From assembly GCA_014859275.1 (NCBI GenBank), contig JACUUO010000004.1, positions 1 to 46,773 on the forward strand: a stretch of 46,773 nucleotides of DNA, read 5' to 3'. The notes under the pieces were generated by a model. It saw only the letters and a list, made by a program, of their open reading frames with translations. It did no database searches and was not told the DNA's origin. The stretch's first letter is position 1, and every line of letters starts with the position of its first letter. Position numbers and translations under genes: made by a program. This stretch comes from Actinomycetota bacterium (GTDB taxonomy: Bacteria; Actinomycetota; Aquicultoria; Aquicultorales; Aquicultoraceae). Shown one piece after another: positions 1 to 9,745 of this stretch.

Positions 1-190
1 ATTAAAGATGACACCAAAAGCGAATAACAGCCAGCGGCTATTGATATCTGAGAGGATTATTGATATCTGAGAGGACATAATAGAGCCACACCCGGCGTAA
101 TTCTTACTTACCAATTGATCTGTGATGGGGCAGACCGTCATTGGATCCCGATCTGTACGGCATTTTGCGGGTTCGTACGGAATTCCTGCC
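1..190. other. Left-edge intergenic stretch with a 17-bp direct repeat
   Basis: No gene is recognisable. A 17-bp sequence beginning ATTGATATCTGAGAG occurs at 40-56 and again at 59-75 (period 19), a perfect short tandem duplication. The stretch lies downstream of the minus-strand exporter gene; I see no clear terminator. Confidence 0.5.
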
Positions 191-3100
191 TTACCCCACA
201 TCCTCAACCAACTCTCTGGATACGAACGACGAATCGGCGACGCCGATTCGCTCGCGTAAAGAATCAAAAGTCATGTAAAGCACTGGTATAACAAGCAGTG
301 TGAGCAAAGTGGATGTTAGTAGCCCTCCGATTACGACCGTGGCCAATGGAGCGGATATGATGCCGCCTTCAGTGCTTCCTACAGCCATTGGGACAAGCGC
401 TAGAATTGTCGCTATCGCTGTCATTAGAATTGGCCGCATCCTGGTTGAGCCTGCTTGGATTATTGCATCATAAGCTGAATACCCCTTAGCTCGCAACTGC
501 TGAACGAGGTCCAGAAGAACGATGGCATTAGTTACGACAATTCCAACGAGCATTAATACACCGATAAGTGATGGCATGCCCAGCTCGCGTCCGGTTACAT
601 ACAGCGCCATCACCGCACCGATAACGGCTAATGGAAGGGAAAACATCATGGTGAACGGGTGCAGGAGCGATCGGAATGTGGCAACCATCACTATGTAGAC
701 AAGCAGTATTGCGACCAACAACGCCATGCTCATCGACGCAAAGCCTTTGTCCATCATTGCCGAGATACCCTCGACGGTTGCACCAGCACCCGCTGGGAGT
801 TTTATCGATTTAACGGTCTCCTGTACAGCCCTTGTAGCAGCACCAGTATTTTTTACAATCGGCTCCATTGTAAGCGTTGCTGAGCGCTCCTGATTTATAC
901 GGGTGATATTGACCGGGCCGGTCGCCATTTTAACTCTAGCAATCGTATCGAGGCTGATTGTCCCTCCAAAAGGTGTCACTATAGGAAGTGACGCCAGCGT
1001 CTCCCTGTCTTTTACCTTATTCTTATCAACGCAAACGAAGACATTGGTTGAGACCCCGTTATTTTCAAGTGTGGTAGCACTTTCGCCATTTATCGCACTG
1101 CGTACCGCTGCGGCCACCTGTATAGCCGTAAGCCCCTTTTTCATCGCTAAAACCTCATTCACTTCAACCCAGAGCTCAGGTTTGGATTGAGAAAGATTGC
1201 TCTTAACATTTGCGACCTCTTTAACATTAGAGAGCTCTTTCATAAGCGCCGAATTTGCGATCCTCAAATCATCGTATGAATTGGCAGTGATATTAACCTC
1301 TATCGTATTGCCCATTCCGGCAACTTCTTCCGCCCCTGATACAGCTATTTTAGCTTCTGGATCGATGTGCTCAACCTGCAAGCGGATACCTTTGACAACC
1401 TCCTCCTTTACGGTCTTGTCTCTCACGGTGGCATATATAGTACCTGCATTACTGCCATTGCCACTGGCATACGAGCCCTGTGCCGAGCCTATCAGCGCTC
1501 TAAACTCCTTAATGCGACTGTCCTTTGCAAGAATACTCTCGACCTTGGAAATAATCTTTGATGTCGTCGTAAGCGATGTGCCAACCGGCATCTCCATGCT
1601 TATAATGAATGTGCCTTTGTTAGGTTGGGAGATAAAGTTCCTAGGTATGTACGGCAGTATCGCTAAGCTACTGATGAAAAGCACAATTGATAAGCCTAGC
1701 ACAAAAACTTTTCTCTTGAGGGACCATTTTAAGATCGCCAGGTAATTTCTCCTTAGAAAGCCATCTCCCTTGGAGCGACCAACACTCTTTTTAGACATAA
1801 ATTTAGCGGCAAGGACTGGAACTATTGTAACCGCAACTAGAAGAGATGCAAGGAGAGTTAATGTAACAGTATACGCGAAAGGCCTAAACAATTCACCGAC
1901 AAAACCTTTGATAAACCCGAGTGGTAAAAAAACCGCCACAGTTGTTATTGTAGAGGAGGTAATCGCGCGCGCTACTTCGCTGGTACCGGAAATAACGGCC
2001 GAAAGGCGCCCTTCTTCTGATTGCATATGCCTGAATATATTCTCTAATACAACTATACTGTCATCAACAATCCGGCCGATTGCAATCGTAATACCACCAA
2101 GCGTGAACATGTTAAGGGAGATATCGGCTATATAGAGGAATATAAGGCCTATAATAACCGAGAGGGGAATCGAAATTGCAGAAACGAGCGTTGCCCTAAC
2201 ATTTCTAAGGAAAAAGAAGATGACCAATACAGCGAAGAGCGCCCCAAGAATGCCTTCGCGAGTCATCCCATCCAAGGCATTCTTAATATAATCAGCCTGG
2301 TTACTGGTTATAGTTATTTTAGTTCCATCCCCTGCACGCTTCTCAAGCTCAGCAATTTTTTCAATAACCGCGTCTGCTACTGCCACGGTATTCTGCTTAG
2401 AGCCCTTCTTAATGTCCATTCCTATGCTGGGCTTTTCGTTTGTGCGATATAAAGATGTCCCCTCATTATATGCCTCGGTAACCCTTGCCACGTCGCTTAG
2501 ATAGACAATCTTAAGCGGAACATCCTCGCTTGAACTACCTGCTCCCGATATAGATAATGCTGAAAATGACCCCATCGATCCTCCGTCTGGAGAGCTGAAT
2601 GAGTCCATGCCCTGCGTACTAGCCTGAATTACGCGGGGTTTCGATCTGTAGTTGTACGACCGCTGCTTTTCATCTGTTTGTCCTGGCGTTAGCGTGCTAT
2701 CCTGGTTCGGGTCAATGCCCGGTACCTCCGATATACCACCAGGCGACCGGGGTGCTTGTACATTATCCCCAGGATATGGGTACACTTGCATTTGATCTCC
2801 CGGCGATTGCAAACCTGGCGGGAGCTGTCCACCCGGCAACTGCTTCATCTGGTTCTTCATGGCATCTGCAATTGCACCTTGTATCTGATTCATGATTATC
2901 TTCTGCTGCATTTCAAATGCCTTTTTCATAGCTTTCTCTTGCGCCTTCATCGCCGATATCTGGGCGCTCTTTAAGCTATCAGCCTGCATTTTATTAAATT
3001 TTGCCTGGTCAATGCCGACAGAAACGATCAGCTTTTCGAGGTCCTCTTTTGTCTTAATGCGACTAATAGTCTGTATGGGGATGCTTTTCGTTTCGATATC

Positions 3101-3751
3101 TATTGTGCCGCCAGGCATGGTAAGGTTGTTTGCCTTAAGTACTTGTATAACCTGTGCGCTCGTGAGTTTATGCGCTTTAAGTTCGTCGGGATTGAGGATT
3201 ACCTCATAGCGTTTCTCCGCAAGGCCGCTGATCTCCACCGATGCTACCCCGGGCACCTTCTCTATCTCAGGTTTTATAATATCTTTGACTATCCTGCTCG
3301 TTAACGCCTGCCCGCCTTCCGATGTCACACTCAATGACATGATTGGTGAATCATTTAGGTTATAACGGAAGATTTTTGGCTCAATTATGGTATCTGGGAG
3401 ATCGCCCTTGATCTTATTTATATCGGATGTTATTTTTTCCTCGATCTTTTCCATATCCATGCCATAACTGAAATCAGCAATCACCACTGAGAGATTTTCA
3501 TTTGAGACCGAGCTCAAATTCTCAAGGGAGGACATGGAACCGATTTTTTCCTCAATCGGCTTTGTAACATCATGTGCCACGGCATCAGGCGATGCGTTCG
3601 GGTAAACCGTCACTATAGCGACGACAGGAGGCGCTATCTCAGGTAGGAATTCAATACCAAGTCTTGGGATAGAGTAGGCACCGGCAAGTAGTATCAACAG
3701 AGCAACCAAAACAACAATTGCCACATTCTTAAGAGAAAGTTTAGTCAGCAA
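191..3751 (-). CDS. RND-family multidrug/solute exporter (HAE1/AcrB-like) with a large Met/Gln-rich insertion
   Basis: This is a proton-driven inner-membrane exporter of the RND superfamily. It has an N-terminal membrane helix (about residues 11-32), a porter domain, a central block of transmembrane helices with the conserved intramembrane acidic pair (GRIVDDSIVVLENI), a second porter domain and a second helix block (MVGIVVTNAIVLLD). The protein is about 1186 residues, some 130-150 longer than typical relatives. The extra length is at about residues 249-414, between the strand ending EKLIVSVG and the strand PLKIVYLSDVARV. This segment is rich in Met, Gln, Lys and Ala (predicted helix), then Pro/Gly/Ser. 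GTG at 3758-3760 is the first possible start because an in-frame TAG lies just upstream. TTG at 3749-3751 is preferred because AGAGGGTGA would serve as its ribosome-binding site. No adaptor (membrane fusion protein) or outer-membrane partner is visible in the window. Substrate unknown. Confidence 0.93.
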   Translation of the reverse strand: MLTKLSLKNVAIVVLVALLILLAGAYSIPRLGIEFLPEIAPPVVAIVTVYPNASPDAVAHDVTKPIEEKIGSMSSLENLSSVSNENLSVVIADFSYGMDMEKIEEKITSDINKIKGDLPDTIIEPKIFRYNLNDSPIMSLSVTSEGGQALTSRIVKDIIKPEIEKVPGVASVEISGLAEKRYEVILNPDELKAHKLTSAQVIQVLKANNLTMPGGTIDIETKSIPIQTISRIKTKEDLEKLIVSVGIDQAKFNKMQADSLKSAQISAMKAQEKAMKKAFEMQQKIIMNQIQGAIADAMKNQMKQLPGGQLPPGLQSPGDQMQVYPYPGDNVQAPRSPGGISEVPGIDPNQDSTLTPGQTDEKQRSYNYRSKPRVIQASTQGMDSFSSPDGGSMGSFSALSISGAGSSSEDVPLKIVYLSDVARVTEAYNEGTSLYRTNEKPSIGMDIKKGSKQNTVAVADAVIEKIAELEKRAGDGTKITITSNQADYIKNALDGMTREGILGALFAVLVIFFFLRNVRATLVSAISIPLSVIIGLIFLYIADISLNMFTLGGITIAIGRIVDDSIVVLENIFRHMQSEEGRLSAVISGTSEVARAITSSTITTVAVFLPLGFIKGFVGELFRPFAYTVTLTLLASLLVAVTIVPVLAAKFMSKKSVGRSKGDGFLRRNYLAILKWSLKRKVFVLGLSIVLFISSLAILPYIPRNFISQPNKGTFIISMEMPVGTSLTTTSKIISKVESILAKDSRIKEFRALIGSAQGSYASGNGSNAGTIYATVRDKTVKEEVVKGIRLQVEHIDPEAKIAVSGAEEVAGMGNTIEVNITANSYDDLRIANSALMKELSNVKEVANVKSNLSQSKPELWVEVNEVLAMKKGLTAIQVAAAVRSAINGESATTLENNGVSTNVFVCVDKNKVKDRETLASLPIVTPFGGTISLDTIARVKMATGPVNITRINQERSATLTMEPIVKNTGAATRAVQETVKSIKLPAGAGATVEGISAMMDKGFASMSMALLVAILLVYIVMVATFRSLLHPFTMMFSLPLAVIGAVMALYVTGRELGMPSLIGVLMLVGIVVTNAIVLLDLVQQLRAKGYSAYDAIIQAGSTRMRPILMTAIATILALVPMAVGSTEGGIISAPLATVVIGGLLTSTLLTLLVIPVLYMTFDSLRERIGVADSSFVSRELVEDVG

Positions 3752-3767
3752 AATACTCACCCTCTAA

Positions 3768-3796
3768 ACATTACGACTGCTAAACTACCCTGTCAA
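3768..3796 (-). promoter_or_regulatory. Possible promoter of the RND exporter
   Basis: On the minus strand TTGACA (3791-3796) is followed after 17 bp by TAATGT (3768-3773), a perfect -35 with a poor -10. Transcription would begin about 7 bp later, almost on the GTG codon at 3758-3760. If this promoter is used, a near-leaderless GTG start is the alternative to the TTG start. Confidence 0.35.
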
Positions 3797-3958
3797 TAGA
3801 TATATTTGCTAAGCATTTGCCCGGTAAACCTGTAACCGCGAATGCATCGTGGACTTTAGCCAGGGTTCCTATGGCTTAATCCCACCAAGGCTGTTAAAAT
3901 GATTACAGCTAAAATGTATTCTCACTACTGAGAGAGTTGATGATCTCGGGGGTATGTA

Positions 3959-4744
3959 ATGATAAAAGTTGTCGTGGCGGGAGCCGTAGGGAAGATGGGT
4001 AGAGAGGTCTGCAAAACAGTCCTTGATGATCCGGAGACCGAACTATACGGTGTGGTTGATATGAATGAGATTGGAAAAGATATCGGCGAATTGTTAGGTA
4101 GGCCAGCAGTTGGTATCCATGTCAGTAATTTAAGGCAGGCTCTTTCAGATGGCGAAGCGGTCGTGTTGGTAGATTTTACTCACGCCAGGGTTGTAATGGA
4201 TAACATAAGATTAGCCGTAAAAAGCGGGGTACATATGGTTATCGGAACAACCGGCTTGACCGAGGAGAACATGGCAGAGATCAAAAAGCTCTGCGCTGAC
4301 AATGACGTCAACGCAATCATTGCGCCTAACTTTGCAATCGGCGCAGTTCTCATGATGAAATTTGCCGAGATGGCCGCCCGGTACATGAATAGGGCCGAGA
4401 TTATCGAGCTACACCACGATCAAAAAAGGGACGCCCCATCCGGCACTGCCGTGCAGACAGCTAAGCTTATCGCACCCAAGATCAAAGGCCCGAAAGTGGA
4501 GTCAGAGGAGATACTTGAGGGCTCGCTTGGCGGAAATTACGAAAACGTGAGGGTGCATAGCGTACGCCTACCGGGATTAGTTGCTCACCAAGAGGTGATC
4601 TTCGGTGGGGTTGGGCAAGCGCTTGCCATAAGGCACGATTCCATAGACCGCACATCCTTTATGCCTGGGGTACTTATGGCGGTAAAGGCGGTCTCAGAAT
4701 ATCCGGGCGTCACAATCGGCTTGGATAAGATAATGGATCTATAA
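3959..4744 (+). CDS. dapB: 4-hydroxy-tetrahydrodipicolinate reductase
   Basis: Reduces hydroxy-tetrahydrodipicolinate with NAD(P)H in the diaminopimelate/lysine pathway. The N-terminus has the Rossmann nucleotide-binding loop GAVGKMG (residues 8-14). GTTG (96-99) and APNF (122-125) are the usual cofactor contacts. The catalytic signature ELHHDQKRDAPSGTA (150-164) is intact, including the paired His and the Lys/Asp that bind substrate. At 261 residues it has normal family length. A G-rich ribosome-binding site lies just before ATG 3959. It is divergent from the RND gene, with about 200 bp between. dapF and dapL lie about 20 kb downstream; dapL implies the one-step aminotransferase branch of the pathway. 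Confidence 0.97.
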   Translation: MIKVVVAGAVGKMGREVCKTVLDDPETELYGVVDMNEIGKDIGELLGRPAVGIHVSNLRQALSDGEAVVLVDFTHARVVMDNIRLAVKSGVHMVIGTTGLTEENMAEIKKLCADNDVNAIIAPNFAIGAVLMMKFAEMAARYMNRAEIIELHHDQKRDAPSGTAVQTAKLIAPKIKGPKVESEEILEGSLGGNYENVRVHSVRLPGLVAHQEVIFGGVGQALAIRHDSIDRTSFMPGVLMAVKAVSEYPGVTIGLDKIMDL

Positions 4745-4756
4745 CCGGTTAACGCA

Positions 4757-4776
4757 TTATCAAAGCCCTTTGATAA
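4757..4776. terminator. Hairpin downstream of dapB
   Basis: TTATCAAA, loop GCCC, TTTGATAA forms a perfect 8-bp stem between dapB and the RNase J gene. No T-run follows, so it could be a weak terminator or a processing site. Confidence 0.35.
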
Positions 4777-4893
4777 AGCAGAATCCGGCCGCAAGATTCC
4801 CTTTTGCCGTGCTTGATGAGCGCGGACTCATTATGCGACAATTAAATGACATTTTACGTTCTATTGTATTTAGTTAGGAGTGATTGCGGCCGT

Positions 4894-6567
4894 ATGGCTA
4901 AAAATGATAAGCCCCGGCTACGCCTAATTCCCCTTGGTGGGTTAGGCGAGGTTGGAAAAAACATGTTCGTTGTCGAATACGGTGACGACATGCTTGTGGT
5001 TGATGCTGGGCTAATGTTTCCGGAAGATGAGATGCTCGGCATCGACCTGGTTTTACCGGATTTCAGTTATATCAGAAGAAACAGTGATAAATTAAAAGGT
5101 ATCATACTAACCCATGGTCACGAAGATCATACAGGGGCCCTACCATATCTGCTAAAAGAAATTAACGTGCCGGTTTACGGCACACGACTAACGCTTGGTC
5201 TCGTAAAGGTCAAGCTTGATGAATACCACCTCCTAGAAGCGACCGAGCTTATTGAGATTCACCCCAATAATTCGGTAAAGCTCGGATGCTTCAAGCTGGA
5301 ATTTTTTAGGGTGAGTCATTCCATTCCTGATGGTGTTGGCGTGGCCATTCATACACCTATCGGTTTAATCGTTCACTCCGGCGACTTCAAATTGGACCAG
5401 ACTCCTATTGATGGGCATGTTATAGAGTTTGATAAGCTCTCTGCGCTTCGCGAACTAGGCGTCTTGGCCCTCCTTTCAGATAGCACCAACGCAGAGATGC
5501 CGGGGTATACCCCCTCTGAGAGAATAGTTGGTGATACATTGCAGAAGATATTCGAAAGGGCGCAGGCGAGGATTGTCGTCGCGAGCTTTGCATCGCATAT
5601 CCACCGTCTCCAACAGGTGATCGATACCGCCCATAAATTTGGAAGAAAACTTTCTATTACAGGTCGGACAATGGTGAGCAATGTAGAGATCGCCTCCGAG
5701 CTTGGCTATCTAAAGATACCTAAAAAGATGGTCATCCATCCAGCGGAGATGAAGCGCTTTTCACCAAAGCAGATATGCGTTCTCTCAACTGGCAGTCAGG
5801 GTGAGCCGTTATCTGCGCTGGCGAGGATGGCAAATCATGAACATAAATGGATCGATATTGAAGAGGGAGATACCGTTATTATCTCAGCTAGTGCTGTCCC
5901 TGGTAACGAAAAGTCAATATTCCAAACGATCGACCGCTTGTTTAAATGCGGTGCGGATGTTTATTACGAGTCGGTATCCGGGGTTCATGTATCCGGGCAC
6001 GGAGCGCAGGAAGAGCTTAAGCTCATGATAAATCTGGTCAAACCAAAATATTTTATACCGGTTCATGGCGAGTACCGGCATCTTAAACACCACGCCGAAC
6101 TCGCCTCGGAGCTCGGCGTGTCGAAGGGCAACATTTTCATTGCGGGCAACGGCGATGTCATCGAGTTTGATGACGATAGCAACGCCAGGATGAAAGAGCG
6201 GGTAACCGCGGGTGCGGTGCTTGTCGACGGTTTAGGCGTAGGCGACATAGGGGATGTCGTTCTTCGCGATAGACAACAGCTTGCAAGCGATGGAATATTA
6301 ATTGTAGTTGTTACCATAGACCGCCAGAATGGACAAATAATCGCAGGGCCAGACCTGGTAACCCGAGGGTTCGTTTATGTGAGAGAGTCCGGCGAGCTTC
6401 TAGATGAGGCGAGGGATCGGGTAATTAAAACCCTAGAGAGAACCGCCGCGGACGCCATAACTGATTGGTCAATTCTTAAGGCTGATGTTAGAAGAACCTT
6501 AAGCTCATTTATCTACGATAAGATCAAGCGCAGGCCTATGATTATGCCGATTATTGTGGAAGTATAA
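4894..6567 (+). CDS. rnj: Ribonuclease J (metallo-beta-lactamase/beta-CASP exo- and endoribonuclease)
   Basis: RNase J matures and degrades RNA from the 5' end and is typical of bacteria that lack RNase E. The N-terminal metallo-beta-lactamase motif HGHEDHTG (His74, His76, Asp78, His79) supplies the zinc ligands. SHSIPDGVG, GDFKLDQTP and SDSTNAEMPGYTPSE follow, then the beta-CASP domain and the late motifs SGHG and PVHGEYRHL. The C-terminal domain (about the last 100 residues) is present; total length is 557 residues. ATG 4894 is chosen because homologues begin near this point and TTAGGAG lies 13 bp upstream. An in-frame ATG at 4846 would add 16 residues but has no ribosome-binding site. uppP follows after 10 bp, so the two are probably cotranscribed. 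RNase Y is encoded 10 kb downstream. Confidence 0.95.
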   Translation: MAKNDKPRLRLIPLGGLGEVGKNMFVVEYGDDMLVVDAGLMFPEDEMLGIDLVLPDFSYIRRNSDKLKGIILTHGHEDHTGALPYLLKEINVPVYGTRLTLGLVKVKLDEYHLLEATELIEIHPNNSVKLGCFKLEFFRVSHSIPDGVGVAIHTPIGLIVHSGDFKLDQTPIDGHVIEFDKLSALRELGVLALLSDSTNAEMPGYTPSERIVGDTLQKIFERAQARIVVASFASHIHRLQQVIDTAHKFGRKLSITGRTMVSNVEIASELGYLKIPKKMVIHPAEMKRFSPKQICVLSTGSQGEPLSALARMANHEHKWIDIEEGDTVIISASAVPGNEKSIFQTIDRLFKCGADVYYESVSGVHVSGHGAQEELKLMINLVKPKYFIPVHGEYRHLKHHAELASELGVSKGNIFIAGNGDVIEFDDDSNARMKERVTAGAVLVDGLGVGDIGDVVLRDRQQLASDGILIVVVTIDRQNGQIIAGPDLVTRGFVYVRESGELLDEARDRVIKTLERTAADAITDWSILKADVRRTLSSFIYDKIKRRPMIMPIIVEV

Positions 6568-6577
6568 TGAGGTAGTA

Positions 6578-7399
6578 ATGGATTTAATACAAGCAGTAAT
6601 CCTGGGAATCGTTCAAGGCCTAACCGAATTCCTTCCAATAAGCAGCTCAGCTCACCTTATCTTGCTACCATTCTATATAGGGTGGACGATTGATCCTGCG
6701 CAAAATATACCTTATTACGTAATTGTTCACTTCGGTACACTGGTAGCCGTTCTAACCTTCTTCCGAAAGGATATTAAGGCAATTACCCTCGGTTTTATCA
6801 AAAGCATCTCCGAGCGCCGCATCGGAGATGACCCGTATAGGCGCCTTTCCTGGTTCATAGTCATCGGAACCCTACCGGTTGGTATAGTTTACCTCTTAAT
6901 CAAGGAATTACTCGAGAATACTCTTGAAACACCTGGAATGGTCGCGTTTTTTCTCCTAATAACAGGAACATTGCTTGTTGTTAGCGAAAGATTAGGCGCA
7001 AGAGATTTGTCCGCTGAAAAGATGCGAGCGTCAGATGCCGTATTTATAGGCTTTGCACAGGGGCTCGCCCTGCTTCCCGGTTTGTCGAGGTCGGGAAGCA
7101 CGATCGCAGCTGGCCTTTTTAGGGGATTAACCAGAGAATCAGCTGCCAGATTTTCATTCCTGTTATCGATTCCGGTTATAATTGCTGGGACTATAGAAGA
7201 AATGACCGCCCTTACTATTGGGAGCAGTCACCAAACCAGTATAATATTACTAGTTGCTGGGTTTGTAACAGCTACCGTTAGCGGTTACTTTGCAATAAAG
7301 TACTTTATAGATTATCTTAAGAAACATAGCTTATATATATTTGCCCTATATTGTTTTGCCCTGGGAGCTATAACCTTAATCGCATCATCGTTTAAGTAG
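6578..7399 (+). CDS. uppP: Undecaprenyl-diphosphatase (BacA/UppP family)
   Basis: Membrane phosphatase that recycles undecaprenyl diphosphate to the monophosphate lipid carrier for cell-wall synthesis; overexpression of relatives gives bacitracin resistance. The family motifs are both present: GLTEFLPISSSAH near the N-terminus (Glu17, Ser-Ser-Ser at 22-24, His26) and GLSRSGSTIAAGLFRG in the second half. At 273 residues with about eight hydrophobic helices it has normal length. The start at ATG 6578 follows GAGG at 6569-6572; an upstream in-frame ATG (6554) lies inside the RNase J gene and is unlikely. ftsK begins 8 bp after the stop, in the same operon. Confidence 0.96.
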   Translation: MDLIQAVILGIVQGLTEFLPISSSAHLILLPFYIGWTIDPAQNIPYYVIVHFGTLVAVLTFFRKDIKAITLGFIKSISERRIGDDPYRRLSWFIVIGTLPVGIVYLLIKELLENTLETPGMVAFFLLITGTLLVVSERLGARDLSAEKMRASDAVFIGFAQGLALLPGLSRSGSTIAAGLFRGLTRESAARFSFLLSIPVIIAGTIEEMTALTIGSSHQTSIILLVAGFVTATVSGYFAIKYFIDYLKKHSLYIFALYCFALGAITLIASSFK

Positions 7400-7407
7400 G
7401 GGGAATT

Positions 7408-9567
7408 ATGGCAAGGACGACTAAAGCAACGAAGCGCCAGTCCGAGCCTCTTCAGGAAGTCTACGGGATTGCCATGATAACCGTCGGCGTCCTTTTTCTT
7501 GTTAGCCTTTACTCGGCCTCATCGGGGATCGCTGGTCGTTTCGTACAACAGGTATTAATATGGCTCTTTGGCATAGCCAGACATGCGGTTCCACTCATTA
7601 TGATCGGTGCAGGGCTCGGCTTGATTGTACGCAAGGTCGAAGTAAAATCCGAGACGATGGCCGTAGGCGGCACTCTTACATTTTTAGGTGCATTATCGAT
7701 AATCCATCTCAGCGTTCCTCTCCCAAAACATTTTGCAAAAGAGAGCTTATCTGAATATGGAGGCGTTTTTGGGGCAAGTATATCCTATGTGTTTAGGCTA
7801 CTCTTTGCTGATTTAGGCTCCTATATTATATTTGGAAGCGCTATCTTAATCGGTATAGTTATGGTTACTGGAGTATCGTTGGGTAATTTATTTAATTCCA
7901 TGGCCGAGAAAGGACAATTAGCCAGGCGCAAGCTCGATGATAAGATAAAAGGGAGAAAAGGCGGCATACTATTAAAATTGGTAAAGCCAACGAAAGGTAT
8001 GCCTACTGAGATTAGTACACCTATCATGGTGGAAACCGAGCCAAAATCCACTCCACAGCCGGTCGCTATAGACAATACCCTTCTCACTAAACCGACAACA
8101 CAGCTTAAAATCGATATAGATAAGGAACTCGCGGGGGCAACCGCATATGTGCTTCCACCAATCAATTTGCTAAAGAGAACCTCTGGGGGTGGCTTAAAAT
8201 CCAGTAAGGACGTCAAGGAAAATAGTCAGGCACTCGAGAAAGTATTAAGTGATTTTGATGTAGACGCCCATGTGGTCAAGGTAATAAAAGGGCCAACGGT
8301 TACCAGGTACGAGCTTCAGCTTGCTTCAGGGGTTAAAGTGAATAGCGTCCTTAGCCTTTCTGACGACATAGCGCTTGCACTGGCGACGGCGGATGTGCGC
8401 ATTCTCGCGCCAATACCAGGCAAATCCGCGATCGGTATTGAGATACCAAATCAATACCGTGAAATAGTAACCCTCGGCGATATTATGAACTCACCTCAAG
8501 CACAGGGGCACGATGGGGTTCTTATAGTTGGTATCGGAAAAGATATTGCCGGCAACTCCATTCTTGCTAATATAGGGGATATGCCGCATCTCCTCGTCGC
8601 AGGAGCGACCGGTGCCGGAAAAAGTGTTTGCATAAACACCATCCTCATGTCGGTATTGACCCGGGCAAGGCCCGATCAGGTTAAAATGGTCCTCATCGAT
8701 CCAAAAAGAGTTGAGCTAAACCTCTACGCTGATATCCCCCATCTAATAACCCCGGTGGTGACGAACCCAAAGCAGGCGGCAACTGCGCTAACCTGGGCTG
8801 TTGGCGAGATGGAGGATAGATTCCAGTTCTTGTCGGAGATCGGAGCGCGAAACATAGACCAGTGTAACGACATAATCGCGAAGGAAAAAGACCCGTACAT
8901 ACAACCCATGCCCTATATGCTTATAGTCATAGATGAATTGGCAGACCTGATGATGGTAGCGGCAGGTGAGGTAGAGGATGCGATATGTCGCATCGCACAG
9001 CTGGCCCGTGCCGTAGGAATCCATCTTATCATCGCAACACAGAGACCTTCAACCGATATCATCACTGGCTTAATCAAGGCAAATATCACACACCGCATCG
9101 CATTTGCGGTCTCCTCACAGATCGATTCGAGAGTTATTCTTGATACTCCCGGTGCTGAGAAGCTTGTTGGTAAGGGAGATCTGCTTTACTCAACACCCGC
9201 GGTTTCCAAACCAATGCGCATACAAGGTGCATTCGTAACGGATCAAGAGATCGAATTGGTTACGACCTATTGCAAGAAGCAGGCAAAACCGGAGTATAGG
9301 CAGGAGATACTCGAAGATAAGCGTTCGCAATACGGTTATGATTATGATGACCCTATGCTAAACGATGCAATAAAAATAGTGGTCAATGCAGGCCAGGCAT
9401 CGGTATCAATGCTTCAAAGAAGACTTCGTCTTGGTTATTCAAGAGCAGCGCGCCTCGTTGATATGATGGAGGCAAAAGGTATAGTCGGCTCATATGAAGG
9501 AAGCAAGCCCCGTGCAGTTCTTATCTCGCCGGAAGAGTTCGATGAGTTGGTGGGAAAAGAGAGGTGA
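7408..9567 (+). CDS. ftsK: DNA translocase FtsK/SpoIIIE
   Basis: ATP-driven DNA pump that clears chromosomal DNA from the division septum and helps resolve dimers. The first about 160 residues hold four membrane helices. A linker (about 165-260) is followed by the alpha/beta motor with Walker A GATGAGKS (399-406) and Walker B LIVIDELAD (Asp509, Glu510), plus the FtsK motif TGLIKANITHRIAFAVSS. The C-terminal winged-helix gamma domain (about 650-713, GQASVSMLQRRLRLGYSRAA) would read oriented KOPS-like sequences. At 719 residues it is a compact FtsK/SpoIIIE of the Gram-positive type. The ribosome-binding site GGGGG directly precedes ATG 7408. Confidence 0.97.
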   Translation: MARTTKATKRQSEPLQEVYGIAMITVGVLFLVSLYSASSGIAGRFVQQVLIWLFGIARHAVPLIMIGAGLGLIVRKVEVKSETMAVGGTLTFLGALSIIHLSVPLPKHFAKESLSEYGGVFGASISYVFRLLFADLGSYIIFGSAILIGIVMVTGVSLGNLFNSMAEKGQLARRKLDDKIKGRKGGILLKLVKPTKGMPTEISTPIMVETEPKSTPQPVAIDNTLLTKPTTQLKIDIDKELAGATAYVLPPINLLKRTSGGGLKSSKDVKENSQALEKVLSDFDVDAHVVKVIKGPTVTRYELQLASGVKVNSVLSLSDDIALALATADVRILAPIPGKSAIGIEIPNQYREIVTLGDIMNSPQAQGHDGVLIVGIGKDIAGNSILANIGDMPHLLVAGATGAGKSVCINTILMSVLTRARPDQVKMVLIDPKRVELNLYADIPHLITPVVTNPKQAATALTWAVGEMEDRFQFLSEIGARNIDQCNDIIAKEKDPYIQPMPYMLIVIDELADLMMVAAGEVEDAICRIAQLARAVGIHLIIATQRPSTDIITGLIKANITHRIAFAVSSQIDSRVILDTPGAEKLVGKGDLLYSTPAVSKPMRIQGAFVTDQEIELVTTYCKKQAKPEYRQEILEDKRSQYGYDYDDPMLNDAIKIVVNAGQASVSMLQRRLRLGYSRAARLVDMMEAKGIVGSYEGSKPRAVLISPEEFDELVGKER

Positions 9568-9582
9568 TGTTCTTACGCTTTT

Positions 9583-9598
9583 GGTGCCGTTGGGCACC
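9583..9598. terminator. Hairpin after ftsK
   Basis: GGTGCC, loop GTTG, GGCACC, followed some bases later by CTTTTTG. Weak candidate for the end of the RNase J-uppP-ftsK operon. Confidence 0.35.
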
Positions 9599-9640
9599 TA
9601 CTACGAACTTTTTGTCTTCGAACACATAGCAGCTGATAAT

Positions 9641-9670
9641 TAGATAAAGGTTTCCTTTAACCAATATAAT
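9641..9670 (+). promoter_or_regulatory. Candidate promoter for the rodZ-like gene
   Basis: A perfect -10 TATAAT (9665-9670) lies about 75 bp before the start codon. The best -35 is TAGATA (9641-9646) at 18 bp spacing. It supports a new transcription unit after ftsK. Confidence 0.4.
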
Positions 9671-9745
9671 TTTTGTGCTAAGTTATAAAAGAATATGTAA
9701 CTTTTAAAGTTCAGTGTAACCTATAGCTCTCCTATGGGGGTAGTT

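Noticed and set aside
1197-1745. A 182-residue plus-strand frame inside the RND gene
   Set aside because: It is antisense to a strong coding sequence, has no recognisable domain and shows Ser/Thr/Leu-rich composition typical of a reverse-strand shadow.
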